This document shows, in pieces, positions 45,579 to 53,600 of a stretch of DNA of 64,000 nucleotides. The notes under the pieces are model-generated. The model did no database searches. It saw nothing but the letters and a program-made list of their open reading frames with translations, and was not told where the DNA came from. Within the stretch, counting starts at the first letter, position 1; each line of letters starts with the position of its first letter. The DNA is taken from positions 24,734 to 88,733 of the forward strand of contig NZ_JAYXIH010000019.1 in the NCBI RefSeq assembly GCF_036016755.1. Direction: 5' to 3'. This stretch comes from Aurantimonas coralicida_A. GTDB taxonomy: Bacteria > Pseudomonadota > Alphaproteobacteria > Rhizobiales > Rhizobiaceae. Both the position numbers and the translations under genes were made by a program.

Positions 45579-46472
45579 ATGCCGGAATTGCCAGAGGTGG
45601 AGACGGTGCGCCGCGGCCTTCTTCCCGTTGTCGAAGGCGCGCGAATCGAGCGGGTGGTGCTCGGGCGGCCCGACCTGCGCTTTCCGTTGCCGGCGCGATT
45701 CGCCGAGCGGCTGGGCGGCCGGCGGATCGAAAGTCTCGGGCGACGGGCCAAATATCTCGTCGCCGACCTGGAGGGCGGGCTGGTGCTAGCCATGCATCTC
45801 GGCATGTCGGGCTCGTTCCGGATCGAAGTGCCGCAAGGCGACAGCGTTCCCGGCGCGTTCGCGCATCCGCGGTCCGACGTCCGGCGCCACGATCATGTGC
45901 GCTTCGATATGATCACACGCGATCTCGCACCGGCCTCGATCATCTATAATGACCCGCGCCGCTTCGGCTACATGACGCTGATCGAGCGCGCCGAACTGGC
46001 GGAACACCCGCATTTTCGCGGCCTCGGCATCGAACCGACGGGCAACGGGCTGTCCGGACAGGCGCTCGCTCCGCTCTTTGCGGGCCGCAGCGCGCCGCTG
46101 AAGTCCGTGCTGCTCGACCAGCGGATCATCGCCGGCCTCGGCAACATCTATGTCTGCGAGGCGTTGTGGAGGAGCCGCCTGTCGCCGCGGCGGGCTGCCG
46201 GAACGCTGGTGAAAAAGGACGGCACCGCCAGCCAGCGGCTGGAAGCCCTCGCCCTCAATATCCGCGAAACGATCGCCGATGCCATCGCGGCGGGCGGTTC
46301 ATCGCTGCGCGATTATCGCCAAGCGGACGGATCACTCGGCTATTTCCAGCATCGCTTCGCCGCCTACGACCGCGAAGGCGAGCCCTGCCGGCACGAGGCT
46401 TGCCGCGGGATCGTCAGCCGCATCGTCCAGTCGGGGCGCTCGACCTTTTTTTGCCCGGCCTGCCAGCGCTGA
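45579..46472 (+). CDS. mutM: Formamidopyrimidine-DNA glycosylase
   Basis: 297 residues. Base-excision repair of 8-oxoguanine and Fapy lesions; glycosylase/AP-lyase. N-terminal MPELPEVETVRRGLLPVVEG with catalytic Pro2 and Glu3, the beta-hairpin Lys in GRRAKYLVADLEGG, helix-two-turn-helix LLDQRIIAGLGNIYVCEALW, and zinc finger C-x2-C...C-x2-C (EPCRHEACRGIVSR ... STFFCPACQR). The initiator Met must be removed for activity, consistent with Pro at position 2. Confidence 0.97.
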   Translation: MPELPEVETVRRGLLPVVEGARIERVVLGRPDLRFPLPARFAERLGGRRIESLGRRAKYLVADLEGGLVLAMHLGMSGSFRIEVPQGDSVPGAFAHPRSDVRRHDHVRFDMITRDLAPASIIYNDPRRFGYMTLIERAELAEHPHFRGLGIEPTGNGLSGQALAPLFAGRSAPLKSVLLDQRIIAGLGNIYVCEALWRSRLSPRRAAGTLVKKDGTASQRLEALALNIRETIADAIAAGGSSLRDYRQADGSLGYFQHRFAAYDREGEPCRHEACRGIVSRIVQSGRSTFFCPACQR

Positions 46473-46607
46473 CGACGATGCGAGAAGGCGGACGCAGCAC
46501 GATGGTGCGGGCAGGTCGCGCGGCTCCAAGCCGGCTGCGCCTGGTTGCTGCCCAGTCCATCCGCCTTGCCGACGACCACATTCGCCGATCCGCCTTCGCG
46601 CTGGATA

Positions 46608-46637
46608 TTGACGGCCCCCGACGCATCTGCCTATAAG
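46608..46637 (+). promoter_or_regulatory. Candidate promoter of rpsT
   Basis: TTGACG, 18-bp spacer, TATAAG; the best sigma-70-type promoter in this part. It predicts an rpsT leader of about 115 nt. The remainder of the 287-bp gap between mutM and rpsT shows nothing else supported. Confidence 0.6.
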
Positions 46638-46759
46638 GGCTCGACTTTCGGCGGCGCTTCATGGCGCGGCCCGTTTTTTCGTGCTGCCGCGTCGCTTGAA
46701 GGCGCAAGCCGCACTCCACCCGATCCGACCGACACGGTTACGATAGAGAGAGACGTTCC

Positions 46760-47029
46760 ATGGCCAATACCCCTTCGGCCAAGAAGGCCACGCGGAAGAT
46801 CGCGCGGCGTACCGCCATCAACACCAATCGCCGCAGCCGCGTGCGCACCTTCCTGCGCAACGTCGAAGAGGCGATCACCGCCGGCGACAAGGACGCGGCT
46901 GTCTCGGCATTTCGGATTGCCGAACCGGAACTGATGAGTGCCGTGTCCCACGGTGTGTTTCACAAGAACACGGCGTCGCGGAAGGTCTCCCGCCTTGCCC
47001 ATCGCGTGAAGACGATCGGCGCCGCCTGA
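46760..47029 (+). CDS. rpsT: 30S ribosomal protein S20
   Basis: 89 residues, MANTPSAKKATRKIARRTAI, ending HKNTASRKVSRLAHRVKTIG; a complete three-helix S20 that binds 16S rRNA. AGAGAGACGTTCC provides the ribosome site. It is the last gene before the dnaA control region, the normal rpsT-dnaA order in Hyphomicrobiales. Confidence 0.98.
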   Translation: MANTPSAKKATRKIARRTAINTNRRSRVRTFLRNVEEAITAGDKDAAVSAFRIAEPELMSAVSHGVFHKNTASRKVSRLAHRVKTIGAA

Positions 47030-47080
47030 TCTGAACGGCGCGTCACACCCGAGTCGATGACCGGGTGACTGGATGATGAC

Positions 47081-47108
47081 AAAGCCCTGGCTTCGGCCGG
47101 GGCTTTTT
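47081..47108 (+). terminator. Intrinsic terminator of rpsT
   Basis: AAAGCCCTGGC, loop TTCG, GCCGGGGCTTT, then further T residues. A stable C(UUCG)G tetraloop with an A-tract/T-tract flank; 51 bp past the rpsT stop. Confidence 0.88.
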
Positions 47109-47176
47109 GATTCCCAGGCCGAGACTGGCCATCCGATGACGATGCGAGCGGCCTCAGCGCGGATCACCGGATACCC

Positions 47177-47375
47177 ACCTGCGGTGATAGGGACCTATTC
47201 GATGGGGCTGAACGGGCTTGTCCGGCCAGGAGCGGCGCGCAGTTCGATGCGGCGCATCGGGCAAGCGGTGCGACGCCGTCCGGCGAGCCCGTTCAGCCCC
47301 ACCGAAGGCCGGGCGCTCGCCGCGCCTGGCTTCGTCGCCAAGGTGCGGGAAATGGCCGGTCCTATCACCGCAGGT
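47177..47375. repeat. Nested long inverted repeats in the rpsT-dnaA interval
   Basis: Outer arms: ACCTGCGGTGATAGGGACC at 47177-47195 pairs with GGTCCTATCACCGCAGGT at 47358-47375 (one-base difference). Inner arms: GGGGCTGAACGGGCT at 47204-47218 pairs with AGCCCGTTCAGCCCC at 47286-47300, with more pairing flanking. The centre (47219-47285) contains a smaller TGCGGCGCA dyad. The whole can extrude as a large cruciform. No coding potential was accepted. It may be a palindromic mobile element of a rhizobial type or a structural element beside the replication genes. Confidence 0.75.
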
Positions 47376-47551
47376 TGGTATAAGGCCGACGGGGATCGAC
47401 AGCGGGCACCCGCGCCGCGTCCCAGCTCGGCTCGCCACCCGCCCCTGGCCGTGGGCACCGCGACGATTCGACGGGCACAGCTCGCCCGTCGCCGTTGGCA
47501 CATGTCCTGTTTTCGCGATTCGCAGCCGCATTCGCGGGCGTTTTGGTCGAC

Positions 47552-48041
47552 TTATCACAGTGCTTTCGCACCCGGCGGACACCGAACCACGCCATCCACA
47601 AGACGGGTCCAGAAAAGTGTATCGATTCCAGTCGCTTGCAGAAGGTCAGTGAGCGCTTCTGTATTGGTGGCCCGAGAGCTTTTTGAGTTCCCGGGAGTCA
47701 AGCAGGCCCGCCACAATTTTTTCATATTTATTCTTCCCCTCCGAGGCGTCGACACCGGGATCGGGGAAAGCCCCGTGAGCAAAGTGTTTAGCGTGACATC
47801 GCCGCACGACCCGCATGGCGAGTCTGCAACAGGCGCCCTACTCGCATAACGATTCAGGCTGGACTCGGCTTGCTCACCGCCGCGCCGTTTCGTAGTTTCC
47901 CCCTCGAAGCAAGTGCGGGGAAAGACGAAATGCGGGGACAATCCAGGTTATCCAAAACTTCCTGGAATTTGTGGAAGGTTACGACCCTTAGGGTCGCTCC
48001 CGCATAAATTTAGTATCCGGTCTTTTCACGATTTATCCGAG
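47552..48041. other. Candidate replication-origin / dnaA control region with DnaA-box-like sites
   Basis: Gene-free stretch (47030-48118 overall) before dnaA. DnaA-box-like 9-mers (consensus TTATCCACA): TTATCACAG 47552, CCATCCACA 47592, TTATCCAAA 47948, TGTGGAAGG (reverse) 47970, TTATCCGAG 48033; each deviates by one or more bases. TTATCCAAA is bracketed by TCCAGG (47942) and CCTGGA (47961). A perfect dyad CGACCC-TTA-GGGTCG lies at 47982-47996. AT-rich runs occur at 47713-47735 and 48003-48020, unlike the GC-rich surroundings. It could be oriC or the autoregulatory dnaA promoter; hemE-linked origins are the rule in several alphaproteobacteria, so the oriC reading is tentative. Confidence 0.4.
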
Positions 48042-48118
48042 TAAAAACGAGCGTTGGGCGAACCCTGGCGCAGCAAACTTCTGTGCCCATGCGGGACAGA
48101 GGCAGGGGACCTTTTTGC

Positions 48119-48553
48119 ATGTCTAATGATTACAGCGGCGATGTTTCACCTGGGGAGTGCTGGTCAACGCTCGCAGAGAAACCCGACGCCCTGCTCGTCG
48201 ACGTCCGCAGCACCGCCGAGTGGGCCTATGTCGGATTGCCGATGCTGGCTGCGCTCGGAAAGGCGCCACTGCTCGTCGAGTGGCAGAGCTTCCCTTCGAT
48301 GGCGGTGGACCCGGCCTTCGCGGAGAAGCTCGCCGAGCAGGTCGAAAAGACGGGCGGAACTCCGACCTCGCCGATCTTCTTCCTCTGCCGGTCGGGCGTC
48401 CGCTCGATCGCCGGCGCGGTGGCGCTGACCGCCCACGGTTATGAGAATTGTTTCAACGTCCTCGGCGGCTTCGAAGGGCCGCCGGACGCGGAAGGACATC
48501 GCGGGCGGAAAGCCGGTTGGAAAGCGGAGGGTTTGCCTTGGGCACAGAATTGA
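48119..48553 (+). CDS. Rhodanese-domain sulfurtransferase
   Basis: 144 residues, single rhodanese domain: LLVDVRSTAEWAYVGLP (about 26-42), catalytic Cys90 in FFLCRSGVRSIAGAVALT, and NVLGGFEGPPDAEGHRG near the C-terminus. It would transfer sulfane sulfur; physiological partner unknown. The ATG at 48119 follows GGCAGGGGAC. It lies between the candidate origin and dnaA, ending 95 bp before the chosen dnaA start, in the same direction, so dnaA may be transcribed from its promoter as well. Confidence 0.9.
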   Translation: MSNDYSGDVSPGECWSTLAEKPDALLVDVRSTAEWAYVGLPMLAALGKAPLLVEWQSFPSMAVDPAFAEKLAEQVEKTGGTPTSPIFFLCRSGVRSIAGAVALTAHGYENCFNVLGGFEGPPDAEGHRGRKAGWKAEGLPWAQN

Positions 48554-48648
48554 GTCTTCGCCGGCGCGTAACAGCTGTGAGTCCGAATGGGGACGGGACC
48601 CACGCGCTGCGCCAATCACCAACCAACAACAATGATTTCGGGGCAGGT

Positions 48649-50121
48649 ATGGACGGCGGCGCGAGGGGCACGGCAGAAATTATGGAGCGGGTGAACGCCC
48701 GGCTAAAAGCGCAACTCGGACAGGACATCTTCGCCAGCTGGTTCCAGCGGATGAAACTCGATTCGTCCGGGAAAGGCGTCTGCCGGATTTCGGTGCCCAC
48801 GGCGTTTCTGCGCAGCTGGATTCAGTCGCATTACCACGACCTGCTGACCGAGATCTTCAGCGCCGAAGTGCCGGGAACGCTGCGCGTCGACATCGCGATC
48901 CGCAGCGCCGTTCGCGGTGGCGGCGTCACGATTCGCCAGGCGCGCATCGCGGGCCAGAGCGAGCCGCAGGTGGCGCGGGTTGCGGAACCGGCGCGCAGGG
49001 CCGTCGCCGGCTCCCCGGCACCAGCAAAGGCGTTTCCTGGCGGCGACGCTCGAACCCCCGCTCTATCCCAGAGCGCCGAGTTCGGCTCGCCCCTCGACCC
49101 GCGCTACGTTTTCGACACCTTCGTGGAAGGCGCCTCCAACCGGGTCGCCCTCGCCGCCGCGCGAGCGATCGCGGAGAACGGGCCGCAGTCGGTCCGCTTC
49201 AACCCGCTGTTCATCCACGCTGCCGTCGGCCTCGGCAAGACCCACCTTCTCCAGGCGATCGCCAATGCGGCCTCGCGCCGTGAGGACCGGCCGCGCGTCG
49301 TCTATCTGACGGCGGAATATTTCATGTGGCGTTTCGCGACTGCGATCCGCGACAACCGCGCCCTCGATCTCAAGGAGACGCTGCGCGGCATCGACATATT
49401 GATCATCGACGACACCCAGTTCCTGCAAGGCAAATCGATCCAGCAAGAGTTCTGTCATCTTCTGAACGCGCTGGTCGATTCGGCGAAACAGGTGATCTGC
49501 GCCGCCGACCGCCCGGCGATGGAGCTGGAATCGCTCGACCCGCGCGTCCGCTCGCGGCTGTCGAACGGCGTCACGCTTCAGATCGCCGTGCCGGACTACG
49601 AAATGCGCCGCTCGATCATCGGGAGCCGGGCCGCGGCGATGCGAGCCGAGGATCCGAGTTTCGATATGCCCGAACGGGTGATCGACACGATCGCCGAGCG
49701 CGTCGCCGGCTCCGGTCGCGATCTCGAAGGGGCGTTCAACCAGATCGCCTTCCGCCACTCCCTCGGCCAGCCGCTCTCGGCGGAACATCTGGACGATCTG
49801 CTCAACCAGCTGACCCGGGCCAATATCGAACGGCGGGTTCGCGTCGAGGACATCCTGAAATTCGTCTCGCGCCACTACAATGTGACGCGCACCGACCTTT
49901 TGTCGGCGCGCCGCACCCGGACCATCGTGCGGCCACGTCAGATCGCCATGTATCTCGCCAAGACCATGACGCCGCGCTCGCTCCCCGAGATCGGCCGGCG
50001 CTTCGGCGGCCGCGACCACACCACGGTGCTGCACGCGGTGCGCAAGATCGAGGGCGAGCGCGCCAATGACGAGAAGCTGTCGGAGGAACTCGATCTGATC
50101 CGCCGGATGATCGAGGAATAG
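48649..50121 (+). CDS. dnaA: Chromosomal replication initiator DnaA
   Basis: 490 residues from the ATG at 48649. Domain I (IMERVNARLKAQLGQDIFAS, WFQRMKL), a short Ala/Pro linker (domain II), domain III AAA+ with Walker A HAAVGLGKTHLLQAI, Walker B ILIIDDTQFLQGKS and sensor I region KQVICAADRPAMEL, and domain IV with the DnaA-box helix-turn-helix RSLPEIGRRFGGRDHTTVLH. Walker B reads DDTQ rather than the commoner DDVQ. The frame is open upstream to 48448, so an earlier non-ATG start cannot be excluded; the Shine-Dalgarno at the chosen start (GGGCAGG) is weak. Confidence 0.96.
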   Translation: MDGGARGTAEIMERVNARLKAQLGQDIFASWFQRMKLDSSGKGVCRISVPTAFLRSWIQSHYHDLLTEIFSAEVPGTLRVDIAIRSAVRGGGVTIRQARIAGQSEPQVARVAEPARRAVAGSPAPAKAFPGGDARTPALSQSAEFGSPLDPRYVFDTFVEGASNRVALAAARAIAENGPQSVRFNPLFIHAAVGLGKTHLLQAIANAASRREDRPRVVYLTAEYFMWRFATAIRDNRALDLKETLRGIDILIIDDTQFLQGKSIQQEFCHLLNALVDSAKQVICAADRPAMELESLDPRVRSRLSNGVTLQIAVPDYEMRRSIIGSRAAAMRAEDPSFDMPERVIDTIAERVAGSGRDLEGAFNQIAFRHSLGQPLSAEHLDDLLNQLTRANIERRVRVEDILKFVSRHYNVTRTDLLSARRTRTIVRPRQIAMYLAKTMTPRSLPEIGRRFGGRDHTTVLHAVRKIEGERANDEKLSEELDLIRRMIEE

Positions 50122-50301
50122 GCCCCGTCCAGATCCCGGTCCGTTACCGCACGCGGCGGTCGGCGCGCGATGCAGCGCGCCGCTTGAGCTAGAAAGCCGC
50201 CGCTTTTGGCTTTCCATGTGCGGTGCAAATCATTAAGACCATCGAACCCGGAACCGGCGCCGCCTCCCGTGGCGCCTGCCCCGAACAAAACGGCCTTCGT
50301 C

Positions 50302-51426
50302 ATGCGTATCATCATCGAACGATCCAACCTCCTGAAGTCGTTGGCCCACGTCCACCGGGTCGTGGAACGCCGCAACACCATCCCGATTCTTTCGAACGTG
50401 TTGTTGAAGACCGAGGACGGCGCGCTTCGCCTGAAGGCCACCGATCTCGACCTGGAGATCACGGAAAGCGTCGCGGCCACCGGCGAGCAGGAGGGCGCAA
50501 CGACGGTCCCGGCGCATCTGCTCTACGACATCGTGCGCAAGCTGCCGGACGGTGCCGAGGTCAAGCTGTCGACCAATGCCGACGGCAATCAGATGACGGT
50601 CTCGTCGGGCCGTTCGAATTTCCGTCTCCAGTGCCTGCCCGAATCGGACTTTCCCGATATCACCGCCGGAACTCTGAGCCACGCCTTCACGATCAAGGCG
50701 GCGGAATTCGCGCGGCTGATCGACCGGACGCATTTCGCCATCTCCACAGAGGAGACGCGCTACTATCTCAACGGCATCTTCCTCCACACGATCGAAGCGG
50801 ACGGCGACCTCAAGCTGCGGGCGGTTGCCACCGACGGCCATCGCCTGGCGCGCGCCGAGATGGCGGCGCCGGCCGGGTCGGAGGGCATGCCCGGAATCAT
50901 CATACCGCGCAAGACCGTGGGGGAGCTGCAAAAGTTGCTCGGCGACGGCGAGGACGACGCGGCGATCGAGGTCGAACTGTCCGACGCCAAGATCCGCGTC
51001 ACCATCGGCCCGGTCGTCCTGACCTCGAAGCTGATCGACGGCACGTTTCCCGACTATCAGCGCGTCATCCCGCAGAACAACGACAAGGCGCTCACCCTCG
51101 ACCGGCAGAGCTTTTCGGCCGCCGTCGACCGCGTGTCGACGATTTCGTCCGAGCGCGGACGCGCGGTCAAGCTCGCGGTCAGCGATTCCCAGCTGACCCT
51201 CACCGTCAACTCGCCCGATTCGGGCACGGCGACCGAGGAACTGGCGGTCGGCTACGATTCAGATGACATCGAGATCGGTTTCAACGCGCGTTATCTTCTC
51301 GACATCACCGCCCAGCTCACCGGCGACGAAGCCGTCTTCATGCTTGCCGATGCCGGTTCCCCCACGCTCATCAAGGACGGCGGCGACGACGCCACACTTT
51401 ACGTCCTGATGCCGATGCGGGTCTGA
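50302..51426 (+). CDS. dnaN: DNA polymerase III subunit beta (sliding clamp)
   Basis: 374 residues from ATG at 50302 (MRIIIERSNLLKSLAHVHRV). Ring-shaped processivity clamp with three similar domains; VVERRNTIPILSNVLLK, LPESDFPDITAG, YYLNGIFLHTI, ATDGHRLARAEM and the C-terminal LYVLMPMRV are all characteristic. The 180-bp gap after dnaA holds no recognised element. The frame is open 32 codons upstream without homology. Confidence 0.98.
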   Translation: MRIIIERSNLLKSLAHVHRVVERRNTIPILSNVLLKTEDGALRLKATDLDLEITESVAATGEQEGATTVPAHLLYDIVRKLPDGAEVKLSTNADGNQMTVSSGRSNFRLQCLPESDFPDITAGTLSHAFTIKAAEFARLIDRTHFAISTEETRYYLNGIFLHTIEADGDLKLRAVATDGHRLARAEMAAPAGSEGMPGIIIPRKTVGELQKLLGDGEDDAAIEVELSDAKIRVTIGPVVLTSKLIDGTFPDYQRVIPQNNDKALTLDRQSFSAAVDRVSTISSERGRAVKLAVSDSQLTLTVNSPDSGTATEELAVGYDSDDIEIGFNARYLLDITAQLTGDEAVFMLADAGSPTLIKDGGDDATLYVLMPMRV

Positions 51427-51440
51427 CTGCCGCCACGGTC

Positions 51441-52657
51441 TTGACCGGGAAACCCCAAACCGGCGACGCGGCCGGGACACAATCCGGCTTACCGGTTGTC
51501 CGACTGAGCGAATTGCGGCTTGCCGATTTTCGCAATTACGAGACCCTGCGCCTGACCTTCGACCGGGGCTTCGTCGCCTTCGTCGGCGATAACGGCGCTG
51601 GCAAGACCAATCTCATCGAGGCGGTGTCGCTGCTGACACCGGGACGCGGCCTGCGCCGAGCGACCTATCAGGACATCGCGCGCAAGGGCGCCAGCGGCGG
51701 GTTTTCCATTCGCGCCGGGCTGGTTTCGCTCCACGGTGAGGCAGACGTCATCACCAAGGTCCAACCCGATCCGGCCGGTCCGGCGGCGCGGACGGTGCGG
51801 ATCGACGAGACCGCGGCCAAAAGCGCTGACGAATTGCTCGACCTGTTGCGCATTCTCTGGCTGACACCGGCAATGGACGGGCTGTTTACCGGCCCGACGG
51901 GCGACCGCCGCCGCTTCCTCGACCGCATGGTGCTGGCGGTCGATCCGACCCACGGCCGCCGGGCGGTGGACTACGAGCGCGCCATGCGCTCGCGCAACCG
52001 GCTGCTTTCGGACAACCGCATGGATGATTCCTGGCTGAGCGGAATCGAGGCACAGATGGCCGAGCTCGGCGTCGCAATGGCGCTGGCGCGGGCCGAACTC
52101 GTCGGAATGCTGACCGGGATGATCGACCAGTCCGGCGCCGACAATCCCTTCCCCAGGGCAGGCCTCGATCTGGCGTCCGGCTATGGCGATAGCGATCTGT
52201 CCCGCCCCTCGGCCGATATCGAGGACGAGGCGCGCACGCGGCTGCGCGCCGGTCGCCATGCCGACCGGGCCGCCGGCCGTACGCTGCTGGGCGCCCACCG
52301 AGCGGACCTTTCGGTCGTCCACCTGGCCAAGGCGATGCCGGCGGCGCTGTCCTCGACCGGCGAGCAGAAGGCGCTGCTCATCGGCCTGGTGCTGGCCCAT
52401 GCCCGGCTGGTCGCCGCCGTTTCGTCGCTGCCGCCGATCCTGCTACTCGACGAAATCGCCGCCCATCTCGATCCCGGTCGCCGCGCGGCGCTGTTCGATC
52501 TGATCGCCGAGCTCGGCGTGCAGGCCTTCATGACCGGCACCGATGCGAGCCTGTTTGACGCCCTCGGCGACAGAGCCCAGATGCTGGAGGTGGCGGCGGG
52601 CACGGTCCGCCCAGCCCCCGCGAGCGGTGCGACAAGTGCGGAATCGGAGCAAGGACG
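51441..52657 (+). CDS. recF: DNA replication and repair protein RecF, 3' end disrupted by an assembly join
   Basis: ABC-type ATPase that binds gapped DNA and loads RecA with RecOR. LRLADFRNYETLRLTFDRGF, Walker A GDNGAGKTNLIEAVSLLTPG, signature STGEQKALLIGLVLAHARL and Walker B ILLLDEIAAHLDPGRRAALF are intact. The frame runs to the N at 52658. If one of the two 99-bp copies around the N is removed, recF ends ...SAESEQGR with TGA overlapping the moeB ATG (52758), giving about 406 residues. As deposited, the extra 100 bp shifts the frame and fuses recF to the next gene artificially. Start TTG at 51441, no strong ribosome site. Confidence 0.93.
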
Positions 52658-52757
52658 NCGCCCTCGGCGACAGAGCCCAGATGCTGGAGGTGGCGGCGGG
52701 CACGGTCCGCCCAGCCCCCGCGAGCGGTGCGACAAGTGCGGAATCGGAGCAAGGACG
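52559..52757. repeat. Perfect 99-bp direct duplication around one ambiguous base (assembly artefact)
   Basis: 52559-52657 and 52659-52757 are identical over 99 bp, separated only by N at 52658. A single copy restores a normal recF stop and a 4-bp ATGA overlap with the next gene. This is what two contigs with unmerged overlapping ends, joined by one N, would look like. Confidence 0.95.
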
Positions 52758-53534
52758 ATGAGCGACAAGCCTCTCGACGCCCAGGAACTTGAACGCTATG
52801 CCCGCCACATCGTGCTGCCGGAAATCGGTGGGCCGGGCCAGCAGAAACTGAAACGGGCGCGGATCCTCGTCGTCGGCGCCGGCGGCATTGGCTCACCGGT
52901 CGTCTTCTATCTCGCGGCGGCCGGGATCGGCACGATCGGCATCGCCGACGACGACACGGTGTCGCTATCGAACCTGCAGCGTCAGGTGCTGCACCGGACC
53001 GCCGATGTCGGCCGGTCGAAGCTCGACAGCGCCACGGACGCGGTCGCGGAACTCAACCCGCATGTCACGGTCGTGGCCCATCCTCTGCGCCTCGACGCCG
53101 ACAACGGCCGCGACATCGTCGCCGGCTACGACCTCGTCATCGACGGCTCGGACAATTTCGCCACCCGCTACGCCATGGCCGATGTGTGTGCGGCCGCGCG
53201 CCGGCCGCTGGTCACCGCCGCGGTCAACCGATTCTCGGGCTCGCTGACCGTGCTGAAGCCGTACGAGGCCAACACGGACGGGCAGCCGAATCCGGGCTAT
53301 CGCGATCTCTTCCCCGAAGCGCCGCCGGCCGGGCTGGTGCCGTCCTGCGCCGAGGCCGGTATTCTCGGCGTCACCCCGGGCGTCCTCGGCACGCTCGCCG
53401 CCAGCGAGGCGATCAAGCTCGTCTGCGGGGTCGGCGAGCCGCTGGTCGGGCGGTTCCTCATGATCGATCTTCTGACCATGCGCATCGAGGAAATCCGCTA
53501 CCGCCGGCGACACGGGCCTTCCGTGTCGCCGTAA
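52758..53534 (+). CDS. moeB: MoeB/ThiF-family ubiquitin-like-protein activating enzyme
   Basis: 258 residues, MSDKPLDAQELERYARHIVL. E1-like adenylyltransferase that activates the C-terminal Gly-Gly of MoaD or ThiS. ATP-binding GAGGIGSPVVFYLAAAG, DDTVSLSNLQRQVLHRTADV with the conserved Arg, VIDGSDNFATRY, and the loop VPSCAEAGILGVTPGVLGTL are present. The paired zinc cysteines of E. coli MoeB are absent: where CxxC is expected the sequence reads PGYRDLFPEAPP, and the C-terminus RIEEIRYRRRHGPSVSP has none. MoeB or ThiF cannot be separated by sequence alone. Confidence 0.88.
   Translation: MSDKPLDAQELERYARHIVLPEIGGPGQQKLKRARILVVGAGGIGSPVVFYLAAAGIGTIGIADDDTVSLSNLQRQVLHRTADVGRSKLDSATDAVAELNPHVTVVAHPLRLDADNGRDIVAGYDLVIDGSDNFATRYAMADVCAAARRPLVTAAVNRFSGSLTVLKPYEANTDGQPNPGYRDLFPEAPPAGLVPSCAEAGILGVTPGVLGTLAASEAIKLVCGVGEPLVGRFLMIDLLTMRIEEIRYRRRHGPSVSP
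53505..53531. terminator. Perfect hairpin at the moeB 3' end
   Basis: CGGCGACACGG, five-base loop GCCTT, CCGTGTCGCCG: an 11-bp perfect stem that lies inside the last codons of moeB and just before its TAA. No T-run follows on the plus strand. It is 70 bp from the convergent monooxygenase gene end and could stabilise or terminate both transcripts. Confidence 0.55.
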
Positions 53535-53600
53535 GGAAACCTATCGGAATCGGACTCGGCGTCCTTGCGGATGCCGAGCCTTGGGTCGCCGTCCCTTGCC

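Noticed and set aside
43042..45789. 915-codon open frame opposite ubiB and ubiE
   Set aside because: Shadow frame caused by high third-position GC; the real genes on the minus strand are fully supported by motifs.
47555..47941. 128-codon open frame on the minus strand in the pre-dnaA interval
   Set aside because: No ribosome site, no homology, biased composition typical of non-coding DNA; it overlaps the DnaA-box-like sites.
51441..53534. Apparent RecF-MoeB fusion protein of 697 residues
   Set aside because: It exists only because of the 99-bp duplication plus N; removal of one copy gives two normal overlapping genes.
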